Notes: generated by a model not told the origin, from the letters alone. 8,779 nucleotides of DNA from CAVPGH01 sp046726955 (GCA_046726955.1 JBKPBQ010000390.1:1-8779); one strand, 5' to 3'; positions 1 to 7,268 are shown, numbered from the stretch's first letter. Numbers and translations are program-made.

Positions 1-597
1 GGCCCGATCGGCGGATGCGGCGCGAGGGGCGGGCCTCTCCAGGGCGGGAGGTGCTACCGCGGCGGGCGCGGGCGGAGGCGGAGGAGGCGGCGGCGCCGGG
101 GCGATCGGCGGAGCCGGGGGAGGAGCGGGAACCACCTCCTCGGGCTCGGGGACTTCCGCGAACGACGCCTCGACGGCCGCCGTCGAGTGCTGGCGGTCCT
201 CGTCGAGCCCGCGCGCGAGGTCGAGCAGCAGCTCCTGGGCGTTGATGCCGGTGACGAGCCGCTCCACCGACACGTCGCGCGTGCCCACCATCTCCGGCGG
301 CTCGTCGGCGAGGGCGAAGCTGAACTGGCCCTCGCGCAGGCGCACGAGCTGCTCGAGCGCCATCTCGATCCGGGTGCGGACGACCACGGAGCGCTGCACG
401 GCGGAGAGCTGCGAGAACGTCTCGTCGAGAGGGGGCGCCCCCGGCGCGAACGCCGCGACCACCAGCCCGTCGCGGAAGACGATGCCTCCCTCGCCGTCCT
501 TGGTGAGAATCGACAGGTGGCCCGTCTTCTTGCTGAAGGAGACGATCTGGATGATGTCGAGGAGCGGGAGGTCCTCGAGGTTGCCGTTGAGGCTCAC
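1..597 (-). CDS. DUF4388 (PATAN-type) domain protein, partial at window edge
   Basis: This frame is open from a GTG at 597 to the window edge, giving 199 residues with no stop. Residues 2-115 match the DUF4388 pattern. They begin SLNGNLEDLPLLDIIQIVSF, then SKKTGHLSIL (22-31), EGGIVFRDGLVVAA (36-49), a helical stretch, and LVRLREGQFSFAL (84-96). DUF4388 is related to the N-terminal PATAN domain of cyanobacterial PatA. It is common in deltaproteobacteria, in proteins linked to two-component, chemosensory and small-GTPase signalling, where a protein-interaction role is thought likely. After about residue 147 comes a Pro/Ala-rich linker, including eight prolines in a row at 169-176. The linker implies another domain beyond the edge, possibly a receiver, more DUF4388 or an interaction domain; I cannot tell which. 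The 50-nt gap after cheB has no visible terminator, so the gene is probably cotranscribed. Whether it belongs functionally to this Che pathway is inference. Confidence 0.88.
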   Translation of the reverse strand, partial: MSLNGNLEDLPLLDIIQIVSFSKKTGHLSILTKDGEGGIVFRDGLVVAAFAPGAPPLDETFSQLSAVQRSVVVRTRIEMALEQLVRLREGQFSFALADEPPEMVGTRDVSVERLVTGINAQELLLDLARGLDEDRQHSTAAVEASFAEVPEPEEVVPAPPPAPPIAPAPPPPPPPPAPAAVAPPALERPAPRAASADRA

Positions 598-602
598 GGC
601 AT

Positions 603-607
603 CTCCC
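603..607 (-). promoter_or_regulatory. Ribosome binding site supporting a GTG start for the DUF4388 gene
   Basis: The minus strand reads GGGAG, 5 nt before a GTG at 597. Nearby ATGs at 637 and 617 meet stop codons after a few codons (six or seven) in their frames. The GTG at 597 therefore opens the only long frame here, and the DUF4388 homology starts at its second codon. Confidence 0.75.
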
Positions 608-647
608 GAGAATCCATCAGCGAGCCGGCCGCACCATTGCCGTGATT

Positions 648-1691
648 TTACACCGCGGCCAGTATCTCGGCGGCCAGATGGCCGAGGGGCAGCGCGCGGT
701 CCACGACCCCCGCGTCCACCGCGGACTTCGGCATCCCGTAGATGACGGCGCTCTCCTCGCTCTCCACGAGCGTTCGCCCGCCCGCCTGGTGGATGGCCTT
801 GAGCCCGATCGTCCCGTCGGAGCCCATCCCGGTGAGGACGACCCCGACCGAGCGGGCGCCGAACACGCGGGCCACCGAGGTCATGAGCACGTCCACCGAG
901 GGCCGGTGGAGCGCGGAGCGCGGCTCCTCGTCGAGCGACACCTTGACCGTCGTCCCGCGGCGGTGGAGCTTCAGGTGGAGCCCGGCGGGGGCGACGAGCA
1001 CGGTGCCCGGCTGCAGCCGCTCGCCGTCCACCGCCTCCCGCACCGGGAGCGGGCTGCGCGAGGCCAGGCGCTCCGCGAGCGAGCGGCTGAAGCCCCGCGG
1101 GATGTGCTGCACGACGACGACGGCCGCGGGGAAGCCCGCGGGCAGCGCGGGCACGAGCGTCTGCAGAGCCGCGGGTCCGCCGGTGGAGGCTCCGATCGCC
1201 ACCACCTCCGCGCGGGCGCCCGGCCCCGCGGGCTCCGTGGGCGGAGGTGCCGGCTCCTCCACGACCGGCGGCCGCGAGCGGGGGGCGTCCGCGAGCGCCC
1301 GCACCTTGGCCAGGAGCTCGTCCTTGAGCCCGAGCAGGTTCATCGGGCCCTGGACGGTGGACTTGTCCACGAAGTCGAGGGCGCCCAGCTCCAGGCCGCG
1401 CATCGTGATGTCGGCGCCTTCCTGCGTCAGCGACGACAGCAGCAGCACCGCGGAAGGAGAGTCCGGAAGCAGACGGCGCAGCGTGTCCAGCCCCCCGAGC
1501 CGCGGCATCTGGATGTCGAGCGTGATCACGTCGGGACGGAGCGTCCGCGCGAGCTCCAGCCCCTCCTCGCCGTCCCCGGCCATCCCCACCACCTCGATGT
1601 CGGGGGCGCCGTTCAGCATGCGCGCGATGGCCTTGCGGACGAAGGCGGAGTCGTCCACCACGAGCACGCGGATCTTGGGGTCTTCGATCAT
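648..1691 (-). CDS. cheB: CheB, chemotaxis response regulator protein-glutamate methylesterase
   Basis: CheB removes methyl groups from the MCP and deamidates receptor glutamines; phosphorylation of its receiver domain by CheA activates it. At 347 aa it has the usual length and layout. The receiver domain spans about 6-125, with the acidic pair D13-D14, the phospho-acceptor D59 (in TLDIQMPRLGGLD), S86/S87 and K110. A Pro-rich linker spans about 136-160. The esterase domain runs from about 161 to the end. The catalytic triad is complete: S169 in IGASTGGP, H196 in VVQHIPRGFS, and D292 in LTGMGSDG. K110 is followed by Ser (DKS) where many receivers have Pro, a minor variation. The reading frame is open upstream within cheR, but the homology begins at the ATG at 1691, which overlaps the cheR stop by 4 nt. 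The stop is TAA at 648-650, 50 nt before the DUF4388 gene. Confidence 0.98.
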   Translation of the reverse strand: MIEDPKIRVLVVDDSAFVRKAIARMLNGAPDIEVVGMAGDGEEGLELARTLRPDVITLDIQMPRLGGLDTLRRLLPDSPSAVLLLSSLTQEGADITMRGLELGALDFVDKSTVQGPMNLLGLKDELLAKVRALADAPRSRPPVVEEPAPPPTEPAGPGARAEVVAIGASTGGPAALQTLVPALPAGFPAAVVVVQHIPRGFSRSLAERLASRSPLPVREAVDGERLQPGTVLVAPAGLHLKLHRRGTTVKVSLDEEPRSALHRPSVDVLMTSVARVFGARSVGVVLTGMGSDGTIGLKAIHQAGGRTLVESEESAVIYGMPKSAVDAGVVDRALPLGHLAAEILAAV

Positions 1692-2551
1692 GCCGCCTCC
1701 GGCTTCTGGTAGAGCATGGCCCCCTGGAAGCGCACGGGGGTGAACGCGTCGGTGATGCGGGAGAGCGACTCCGCGTGGCCGAGGAAGAGGTAGCCGCCGG
1801 GACGCAGCAGCCGGTGGAAGTGCTGCACCACCTTGCGCGCGCTCGCGTCCGAGAAGTAGATGAGGACGTTCCGGCAGAAGATCACGTCCTGGGGCGGCAG
1901 CTCCTGGTAGCTCGCGGCCTCGAGGATGTTCCCGGCGCGGAAGGTCACGAGGCGGCGCACCAGGTCCTTCACCCGCACCCCCGTGCCCTCCGTGACGAAG
2001 TGCCGGTCCAGCTTGTCCCGGCCCACGCCGCGCAGCGAGTTCTGGTGGTAGAGGCCGCGGCGGGCCTTCTCGAGCGCGGACTCGTCCACGTCCATCCCCT
2101 GCACGCGGACCTCCCAGCTCCAGAAGAACTGCGCGCTCTCGTAGACGATCATGGCGAGGGTGAGCGCCTCCTCGCCCGTCGAGCACCCGGCGGAGAGGAT
2201 GTCGAGCGACTTCTCGCCGGCCCGGCTCTTCCTCTCCTTGAGCTCGCGGAGCACGGTGGTCGCGAAGACCTGCAGCTGCGGCTGCTCGCGGAAGAAGTAG
2301 GTCTCGTTGTTCGTGAGGTGGGCGACCATGCGCTGCCGCTCCTGCTCGCGCTCGGGGGCGAAGCGGAGGTAGCGGTAGTAGTCCTCGAAGGACGAGAGGC
2401 CGAGGAGGGTGAGCCGAGCGGCCAGCCGCGAGCGCAGCGACGCCTTGTGCGCGCCGTCGAAGTAGAGCCCGAACTGCTCGTGGATGAAGTCGCGGAGGAG
2501 CCGGAACTCCTCCTCGCTGAGGTCCGCGTCGTGGTCTCCCGGACGGAGCAT
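1688..2551 (-). CDS. cheR: CheR, chemoreceptor glutamate methyltransferase
   Basis: CheR transfers methyl groups from S-adenosylmethionine to glutamates on the MCP cytoplasmic helices, raising kinase activity during adaptation. The protein is 287 aa, the normal length. An N-terminal all-helical CheR domain (about 10-75) is followed by the catalytic domain. Visible motifs are TNNETYFFRE at 80-89, the SAM-binding loop SAGCSTGEEALTLAM at 120-134, the ribose-binding acidic residue in GMDVDE (D154), the segment IFCRNVLIYF at 224-233, and RPGGYLFLGHAES at 250-262. The frame stays open far upstream inside the HEAT gene, but that part has no CheR homology. The ATG at 2551, just before the recognisable domain, is the only sensible start. 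Its ribosome site is weak, so reinitiation after the HEAT stop 16 nt upstream is plausible. The stop codon overlaps the cheB start. There is no extra TPR or PAS domain. Confidence 0.97.
   Translation of the reverse strand: MLRPGDHDADLSEEEFRLLRDFIHEQFGLYFDGAHKASLRSRLAARLTLLGLSSFEDYYRYLRFAPEREQERQRMVAHLTNNETYFFREQPQLQVFATTVLRELKERKSRAGEKSLDILSAGCSTGEEALTLAMIVYESAQFFWSWEVRVQGMDVDESALEKARRGLYHQNSLRGVGRDKLDRHFVTEGTGVRVKDLVRRLVTFRAGNILEAASYQELPPQDVIFCRNVLIYFSDASARKVVQHFHRLLRPGGYLFLGHAESLSRITDAFTPVRFQGAMLYQKPEAA
1696..1700 (-). promoter_or_regulatory. cheB ribosome binding site inside the end of cheR
   Basis: The minus strand reads GGAGG here, 4 nt before the cheB ATG at 1689-1691. That ATG shares the sequence ATGA with the cheR stop. 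Both site and start lie within cheR, so translation of the two opposing adaptation enzymes is probably coupled. Confidence 0.7.
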
Positions 2552-2567
2552 CAGCGCCCGGACGCCA

Positions 2568-4940
2568 TCAGCGCGGGGACAGCTTCTTGAGCGCGCGGGC
2601 GGCCGCCCGCCGCACGTCGGGAGAGGGGTCGGTGGCCTTCCTGTCCATGAGCGGCCGCACCGCCTCCCGGAAGCCGCCCTCCCCGAGCACGAGGGCCGCC
2701 TCCGCGCGCACGGAAGCCCCCTCGTCGGCGAGCGCGGCGAGGAGGAGGCGCACGACCCCCCGGTCTTCGAGCCGTCCCGCGAGGTCCACGAGGAGCCGGC
2801 GCACCTCCGCGTCTCCCCCCGGTGAGGAGACGGCGCGCTCCATCTCCGAGAGCGCGATCGCGCCCAGCCGCCGCAGCGACTCGAAGGCGGTCGCCTGGAG
2901 GCCGGGATCCTGCAGGGCGACAACGAGGGCTCCCGCCGACCGCGCGTCCTTGACGTCGCCGAGGGCGGCGGCGGCCGCCCGGCGAACGGTGGGATCGTCG
3001 TCGTGCAGACGGGCAAGGAGCGCGGGCGCCGCCTTCACGTTGCCGAGGCGTCCGAGGGCGGTGGCGGCGGCGCAGCGCACGCTCCAGTGCTCGTCCTCGA
3101 GGGCGAGGACGAGGGCAGGCAGCGCCTGCGGATCGGCGATCGCCCCCAGGCTCTCCGCGGCCGCCCGGCGGAGGTTGCGGTCGTCGTCGCGCAGCGCTTC
3201 CACGAGGGGGCGCACTGCGGCCACCGCGCGGATCGACCCCAGCGCCTCCACCGCCGCGAAGCGCAGCTCCTTGCGGGGCTCGCCGAGGAAGGCGAGCAGG
3301 CGGTCCGTCGCCTCGAGGGCGCGCATCTGGCCGAGCGCGCGCACAGTGGCGAAGCGCAGGCGCGGGTCCGGCTCGTCGAGCAGCGGCAGCAGCAGCGAGG
3401 CCCACTCGGGCTCGCCGCGCTTGCCGAGGGCGAGCACCGCCTGCTGGCGCACGAGGCTGCTCGGATCGCCGAGGGCGCGGCGGAGCACCTCCACGACGTC
3501 GGGCGTCTCCAGCTCGCCCAGGGAGAGCACGGCGGCCGCGCGCACGGTCTCGCGGGTGTCGGAGGCGGCCGCCACGAGGGCGGGGGCCGTGCCGGGATCG
3601 CGCACAAGCCCCAGGGTCTGGGCCGCCCGCACGCGCACGCCGGCGTCGGGGCTCGTGAGCGCCTGGACGAGCAGAGGGACCACACGCTCCGGCGCCATGC
3701 GCGCGAGCGCGTCCATGGCGCTCTCCTGGATCCGCTCGCTCTCGTCGCCGAGCAGCTCGAAGAGCAGCATGGCCGCGTCCTCGTGCCCGAGCCGGCCGAT
3801 CGCGGCCACCGCCTCCGCGCGGACCTCGGGCGAGGGGTCGTGGATGAGCGGAGCGACGAGGTCGCTGCCACCCGGCGGCGCCAGCCAGGCGAGGCAGCGC
3901 ACCGTCCCCTGCCGCACCGCGTCCTCGGGATGGGCGAGGCCGCGCGCGTAGGCCTCGCGGTCGCGGAAGCCGATGGCGACGAGGGCGTGGGCCGCGTGCT
4001 CCTGCAGGCTCGCGTCGCCCAGGAGCTCGACGAGCCGGGCCTGCGCCGACTCCTCGCGCAGCCAGCCCAGCGTGATCGCCGCCGTGCGCCGGTTCTGGGG
4101 GTCGTCGTCGGAGAGCATCCCCACGAGGTGCGAGACGAGGTCCTCGGCCCGCAGCGCGATCTGGACGTCGGGATCCAGGCTCTCTCCCCCCGCGGTCGCC
4201 CGCTGCTCGATCTCGACGACCGCCCGGATGGCCGCGTTGCGGAGCACGGGTTCGGGATCGTAGAGGTGTGGCACGAGGGCGCGCAGTGTGTCGCGACCCG
4301 CGAGGCGACCGAGCGACTCGAGGGCGGGTCCGCGGAAGACGGGATCGTCGAGCAGGCGGAGGAGCGCGGGCGCGGCGCGCGGGTCCGCGATCTCACCCAG
4401 GGCGTGGATCGCCGGGTACTGCATCCAGGGCTCGTCCCGCAGAGCCTCCACGAGGGGCAGAACGGCCTCGGGGGCGCCGATCTGGCCGAGGCTCGATGCG
4501 GCGGCGTGGCGCACGTTCACGTCGGTATCGCGGAGAGCGGCGATGAGCGGCTTGACCGCGCGCGGATCGCGGAGGGCTCCGAGCATGACGCAAGCGAAGT
4601 GCCGGACCTCCTCGTCCGGGTCGCGGAGGAGGCCCACGAGCGGGGGAACCGCCGCCCCTCCGAGCCGGACGTAGATCTCCATCCCCGCGTTTCGGAGGCC
4701 CGCGTTCTCGTCGTCGCGCAGCGCCGCCTCGAGGGCGGGCATCAAGAGCTCGAGAGGGAACGCGGTGAGCCCTTCCACCGCTCCCTGGCGCACCGGCCAG
4801 GAGTCGTCGGCCACCGCGAGAAGGAGGGGCGGGATCGCCTCCGGCTCGCCGGACTGCGCGAGCTCGTCCACGACCGCGCGCCGCACCGACTCCTCGCCCT
4901 CGCGGAGCGAGCGGAGCGCCCTCTCGATGTCGAGGGTCAT
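2568..4940 (-). CDS. HEAT-repeat protein of the chemosensory operon
   Basis: This 790-aa protein consists almost wholly of HEAT / PBS-lyase-type repeats, which stack as paired helices into a curved scaffold for protein binding. There are about 25 units of 31 residues. The inner-helix signature D-P-x-x-x-V-R-x-x-A-A-x-x-L-G recurs throughout. The conserved Arg falls at 343, 374, 436, 467, 498, 529, 560, 591, 622 and 653, always at a multiple of 31 residues. The array is interrupted at about 246-264 by a repeat-free linker (ATAGGESLDPD). Repeats near 680-712 are degenerate. There is no signal peptide, membrane helix or catalytic motif, so a cytoplasmic adaptor is likely. The gene lies 12 nt after the MCP and 16 nt before cheR. 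Upstream is a G-rich, weak ribosome site (GGGGAAGGGG). From memory, HEAT-like proteins occur in some myxobacterial Che clusters, such as Cpc7 of the Myxococcus xanthus Che7 system. A role in receptor-array or output scaffolding is inference. Phycobilin lyases share the fold, but nothing here suggests that activity. Confidence 0.95.
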   Translation of the reverse strand: MTLDIERALRSLREGEESVRRAVVDELAQSGEPEAIPPLLLAVADDSWPVRQGAVEGLTAFPLELLMPALEAALRDDENAGLRNAGMEIYVRLGGAAVPPLVGLLRDPDEEVRHFACVMLGALRDPRAVKPLIAALRDTDVNVRHAAASSLGQIGAPEAVLPLVEALRDEPWMQYPAIHALGEIADPRAAPALLRLLDDPVFRGPALESLGRLAGRDTLRALVPHLYDPEPVLRNAAIRAVVEIEQRATAGGESLDPDVQIALRAEDLVSHLVGMLSDDDPQNRRTAAITLGWLREESAQARLVELLGDASLQEHAAHALVAIGFRDREAYARGLAHPEDAVRQGTVRCLAWLAPPGGSDLVAPLIHDPSPEVRAEAVAAIGRLGHEDAAMLLFELLGDESERIQESAMDALARMAPERVVPLLVQALTSPDAGVRVRAAQTLGLVRDPGTAPALVAAASDTRETVRAAAVLSLGELETPDVVEVLRRALGDPSSLVRQQAVLALGKRGEPEWASLLLPLLDEPDPRLRFATVRALGQMRALEATDRLLAFLGEPRKELRFAAVEALGSIRAVAAVRPLVEALRDDDRNLRRAAAESLGAIADPQALPALVLALEDEHWSVRCAAATALGRLGNVKAAPALLARLHDDDPTVRRAAAAALGDVKDARSAGALVVALQDPGLQATAFESLRRLGAIALSEMERAVSSPGGDAEVRRLLVDLAGRLEDRGVVRLLLAALADEGASVRAEAALVLGEGGFREAVRPLMDRKATDPSPDVRRAAARALKKLSPR

Positions 4941-4952
4941 GCCCCTTCCCCG

Positions 4953-7256
4953 CTACTGCACCCGGAAAACCGCGACGAGGCGGGCGAGGTTCTCCGCCTG
5001 CTGGGCGAGGTTGGCCGTGGCCTTCGACATCTCCTGCACGGTGGCGAGGTTGTCGCGGGCGATGTCGGAGATGTTCTCCATCGCGCGCACCACGAGCTCC
5101 CCGCCCTTCTTCTGCTCGGCGGTGGCGTGGGAGACCTGCTGCGTCATGTCGTTCATCTTCTCCACCGCGTGCACGATCTGGCGGCTCCCCTCCGCCTGCT
5201 CCTTGGTCGCGATGCCGACCTGGGAGGCGATCTTGTTGATGTTCTCCACGGCCAGGCGTACCTGCCGGCCCCCCGCCGCCTGCTCGCGCGTGGAGTAGGC
5301 GGCCTGGCTCATGACCTTCTTGATGTTGTCCATGGCCTGGCGGATCTGCTTGCTGCCCTCCGCCTGGTCCTTCACCGCCGTCGTCACCTGGTTGGTGGCG
5401 GAGGCCATGTTGCTGACCGTGCTCAGCACCTGCGTGCCCGCCGAGGACTGCTTGCCCGTGGCGGACGCGATCTCGCCCATGAGCTGGCTCGTGCGCGTGA
5501 CCGACTCGATGATGCTCCTGAGCGCCACTCCCGCCTTGTCGGCGAGCTGGATGCCCTGCTTGGCCTCCGCGGCCCCGGAGCGCGCGACTTCCACCGCGTC
5601 GGTGGTGTCCTGCTGGACCTGGCGCACCACCTCGCCGATCTCCTTGGCCGCCTCCACTGAGCGCTCGGCAAGCTTGCGGACCTCGTCCGCGACGACGGCG
5701 AAGCCGCGGCCCGCCTCGCCCGCGCGCGCGGCCTCGATGGCGGCGTTGAGGGCGAGGAGGTTCGTCTGGTCGGCGATCTCCTCGATCACCTCGAGGATGC
5801 GGCCGATCTCCTGCGACCGCTTGCCGAGGCCGGTGATCACGCGGGCCGTGTTCTCCATGTTGTCGGAGACCGCCTTCATCCCCTCGATGGTGCGGGCCAC
5901 CGCCTCTCCCCCGGTGTTGGCGTCCTCGGCGGCGCGGGCGGCGATGCGGTCGGCCTCCGAGGCGATCTTGGCCACCTCGCTCACGGCTCCCGCCATCCCC
6001 GACACCGTGTGGCTCGTGCTGAGGGCGGCGGCGCTCAGCTTCTCCGCGTTCTCCGCAACAGAGGTGATGAAGGAGGCCATGTCCTCCACGGTGGTGGACG
6101 TGCCCGTCACCGTCTCCGACAGGCTCTCGAGGTCGCGGGCCATCTGGTCGATGGAGACGGTCATCTGCTCGATGGTGGCGGAGGCCTCGGTGACCGTCCC
6201 CGCGAGGGTCGCGCTGCTGCGCGCGACCTGCTCGATCGACGCGCCCATCTCGGTGATCGAGCTCGAGGTCTCCTCCACGTAGTTGGCGAGGCCGTGCGCG
6301 CTCGAGGCCACGGTCTGGATGGAGGCCGCCATCTCCTCCATCGAGGTCGAGGTCTCCTCCGCGGCCTGGGCCTGGCCCTGCGCGCCCTGCATGATGAGCC
6401 GGGCGTTCGCCGAGATCTGCCCCGCCGAGGAGGCGACCTGCACCGAGGCGTCCTGGATGTTGTCCACGATCTTGCGCAGGTTCACGACCATCTCCCCGAG
6501 CGACACCGCGAGCGTGCCGATCTCGTCCTCGCTCTGGAGCGCGGGCCGCTGCGTGAGGTCGCCCTTGGCCACACCCTGGGAGACGGCGAGCATCTGCTGC
6601 ACGGGCGAGAACCAGCGGCGGATGAGGAAGGAGCCCACGGCGACACCCATGGCCACGAGGAGCAGGCCCATGAGCATGGCGCGCAGGAAGCGCGCGCGCC
6701 GCTGTGCTTCCATGACCGCCTTCGTGATCGCGACCTCCACCCCGCCCTTCTGGCTCTCCCCCTTCTTGTCTTCGGCGGGCGCAGCGAGGCCGAGCTCCGC
6801 GGCCATGCCCCCGGAGCCTCCGGCGCTGGTGCTCGTCACGGGGGCGCGGAAGAGGAGGATGCTCTCGCCGTCGGTGGTGAAGGCGTCGCGCTCCTCGATC
6901 GCGGACGCGGGCTCGGCGGGGAGGTCCCGGATCGACTTGCCGGTCTGGGCGAGGACCTGGCCCTTGGCGTCGCGGATCAGGGCGCCCACCACGTCCGAGC
7001 CCGTGGCCCCGCCGCCCGCCGCCACCGCCCCCTCCAGGAACTGCGTGAGGAGCGGCTTGTCCTCCGTCAGCACACCGTACTTGCTGTTGAAGGCGAGGTT
7101 GCTCGCGATGTAGCGGCCCCGCTTCACCATCTGCTCGCGCAGGAGTCCCTGGCTGGCCACGAGGTCGTAGACGACGGAGACGCCCCCCACCACGGTGGCG
7201 ACGCCCGCCACGAGGAGCAGGAACTTCGTGCGGATCGATCTCACGCCCATTGCCAT
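4953..7256 (-). CDS. Methyl-accepting chemotaxis protein with extended cytoplasmic hairpin
   Basis: This 767-aa transmembrane chemoreceptor controls CheA activity according to ligand state. The order is TM1 (about 12-34), a periplasmic domain (about 35-190), TM2 (about 192-213), a HAMP domain (about 214-266, with P218 and the DEIG motif at 244-247) and a coiled-coil signalling domain to the end. The signalling tip at 489-533 is highly conserved (IADQTNLLALNAAIEAARAG, then GRGFAVVADEVRKLAERS). The periplasmic part has the strand pattern of a Cache-type domain (GALIRDAKGQVLAQTG at 91-106; GGVEVAI at 171-177), interrupted at about 142-172 by a Gly/Ser/Ala/Lys-rich low-complexity stretch. Its size suggests a single Cache unit, but I would not fix the subfamily. 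Methylation-type motifs are visible, for example STSMEEMAAS at 303-312 and related sequences in the repeats that follow. The C-terminus ends in VFRVQ without the NWETF-like pentapeptide that tethers CheR and CheB in enteric receptors. The cytoplasmic part (about 550 residues) is unusually long because of repeats on both arms. The stop is 12 nt before the HEAT gene. Confidence 0.97.
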   Translation of the reverse strand: MAMGVRSIRTKFLLLVAGVATVVGGVSVVYDLVASQGLLREQMVKRGRYIASNLAFNSKYGVLTEDKPLLTQFLEGAVAAGGGATGSDVVGALIRDAKGQVLAQTGKSIRDLPAEPASAIEERDAFTTDGESILLFRAPVTSTSAGGSGGMAAELGLAAPAEDKKGESQKGGVEVAITKAVMEAQRRARFLRAMLMGLLLVAMGVAVGSFLIRRWFSPVQQMLAVSQGVAKGDLTQRPALQSEDEIGTLAVSLGEMVVNLRKIVDNIQDASVQVASSAGQISANARLIMQGAQGQAQAAEETSTSMEEMAASIQTVASSAHGLANYVEETSSSITEMGASIEQVARSSATLAGTVTEASATIEQMTVSIDQMARDLESLSETVTGTSTTVEDMASFITSVAENAEKLSAAALSTSHTVSGMAGAVSEVAKIASEADRIAARAAEDANTGGEAVARTIEGMKAVSDNMENTARVITGLGKRSQEIGRILEVIEEIADQTNLLALNAAIEAARAGEAGRGFAVVADEVRKLAERSVEAAKEIGEVVRQVQQDTTDAVEVARSGAAEAKQGIQLADKAGVALRSIIESVTRTSQLMGEIASATGKQSSAGTQVLSTVSNMASATNQVTTAVKDQAEGSKQIRQAMDNIKKVMSQAAYSTREQAAGGRQVRLAVENINKIASQVGIATKEQAEGSRQIVHAVEKMNDMTQQVSHATAEQKKGGELVVRAMENISDIARDNLATVQEMSKATANLAQQAENLARLVAVFRVQ
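5037..5456 (-). repeat. Five tandem 28-residue coiled-coil repeats, ascending arm of the MCP
   Basis: MCP residues 601-740 divide into five 28-residue units. A Gln recurs at 603, 631, 659, 687 and 715, and a following Val or Ile at 610, 638, 666, 694 and 722. The middle three units share the pattern (K/R)(D/E)QAxG(S/G)(K/R)Q(I/V), then a helix with AxxxIxx. The consensus differs from that of the descending-arm repeats, as expected if the two sets pack against each other in the antiparallel hairpin. Confidence 0.85.
5934..6353 (-). repeat. Five tandem 28-residue coiled-coil repeats, descending arm of the MCP
   Basis: MCP residues 302-441 divide into five units of exactly 28 residues (84 nt, four heptads). 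The hydrophobic anchor recurs at M306, I334, I362, V390 and V418. A Met three residues later is found in all five units (309, 337, 365, 393, 421), followed four residues on by I313, I341, I369, I397 and V425. Several units resemble ETSSSIxEMxASIxxVA. Units 1-3 are the most alike; the unit nearest the tip is the most diverged. The regular spacing is read directly from the protein; an origin by unit duplication is inference. Confidence 0.85.
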
Positions 7257-7263
7257 GCTCTAT

Positions 7264-7268
7264 TCCTC
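7264..7268 (-). promoter_or_regulatory. MCP ribosome binding site overlapping the upstream stop codon
   Basis: On the minus strand the sequence GAGGA overlaps the TGA stop of the binding-protein gene and ends 7 nt before the ATG at 7256. This favours the ATG at 7256 over the in-frame ATG two codons later (7250). A ribosome finishing the binding protein would sit on this site, which suggests translational coupling of the two products. Confidence 0.75.

Noticed and set aside
598..647. Possible terminator or promoter in the gap between cheB and the DUF4388 gene
   Set aside because: I find only a very short GC palindrome (GCCGGC) with no stem-loop plus T-run, and no convincing -35/-10 pair. The gap is best read as intra-operon spacing.
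187..745. Two overlapping plus-strand frames at the left end
   Set aside because: They lie antisense to the DUF4388 gene and the end of cheB, have biased composition and show no domain; the minus-strand frame gives a clear DUF4388 domain.
642..1712. A 356-codon plus-strand frame opposite cheB
   Set aside because: Low-complexity, Arg/His-rich translation with no homology signal; cheB on the other strand has complete catalytic and receiver motifs.
1692..2186. Upstream extension of the cheB frame into cheR
   Set aside because: The translation is Arg/Gly/Ala-rich shadow sequence; the receiver domain begins at the ATG at 1691 with a good ribosome site.
2552..3016. Upstream extension of the cheR frame into the HEAT gene
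   Set aside because: The frame is open for 155 codons, but the translation is Arg/Ser/Pro-rich shadow sequence with no CheR homology, and CheR of normal length starts at 2551.
3003..5660. An 885-codon open frame on the plus strand opposite the HEAT and MCP genes
   Set aside because: It is His, Arg, Gly and Leu rich with no recognisable domain, spans two well-supported genes on the other strand, and is what high G+C third-position bias produces in an antisense frame.
5037..6353. 84-nt periodic DNA in the MCP considered as a non-coding tandem repeat or CRISPR-like array
   Set aside because: The periodicity is in the protein; the DNA units differ widely at synonymous and other positions, and the reading frame is intact throughout.
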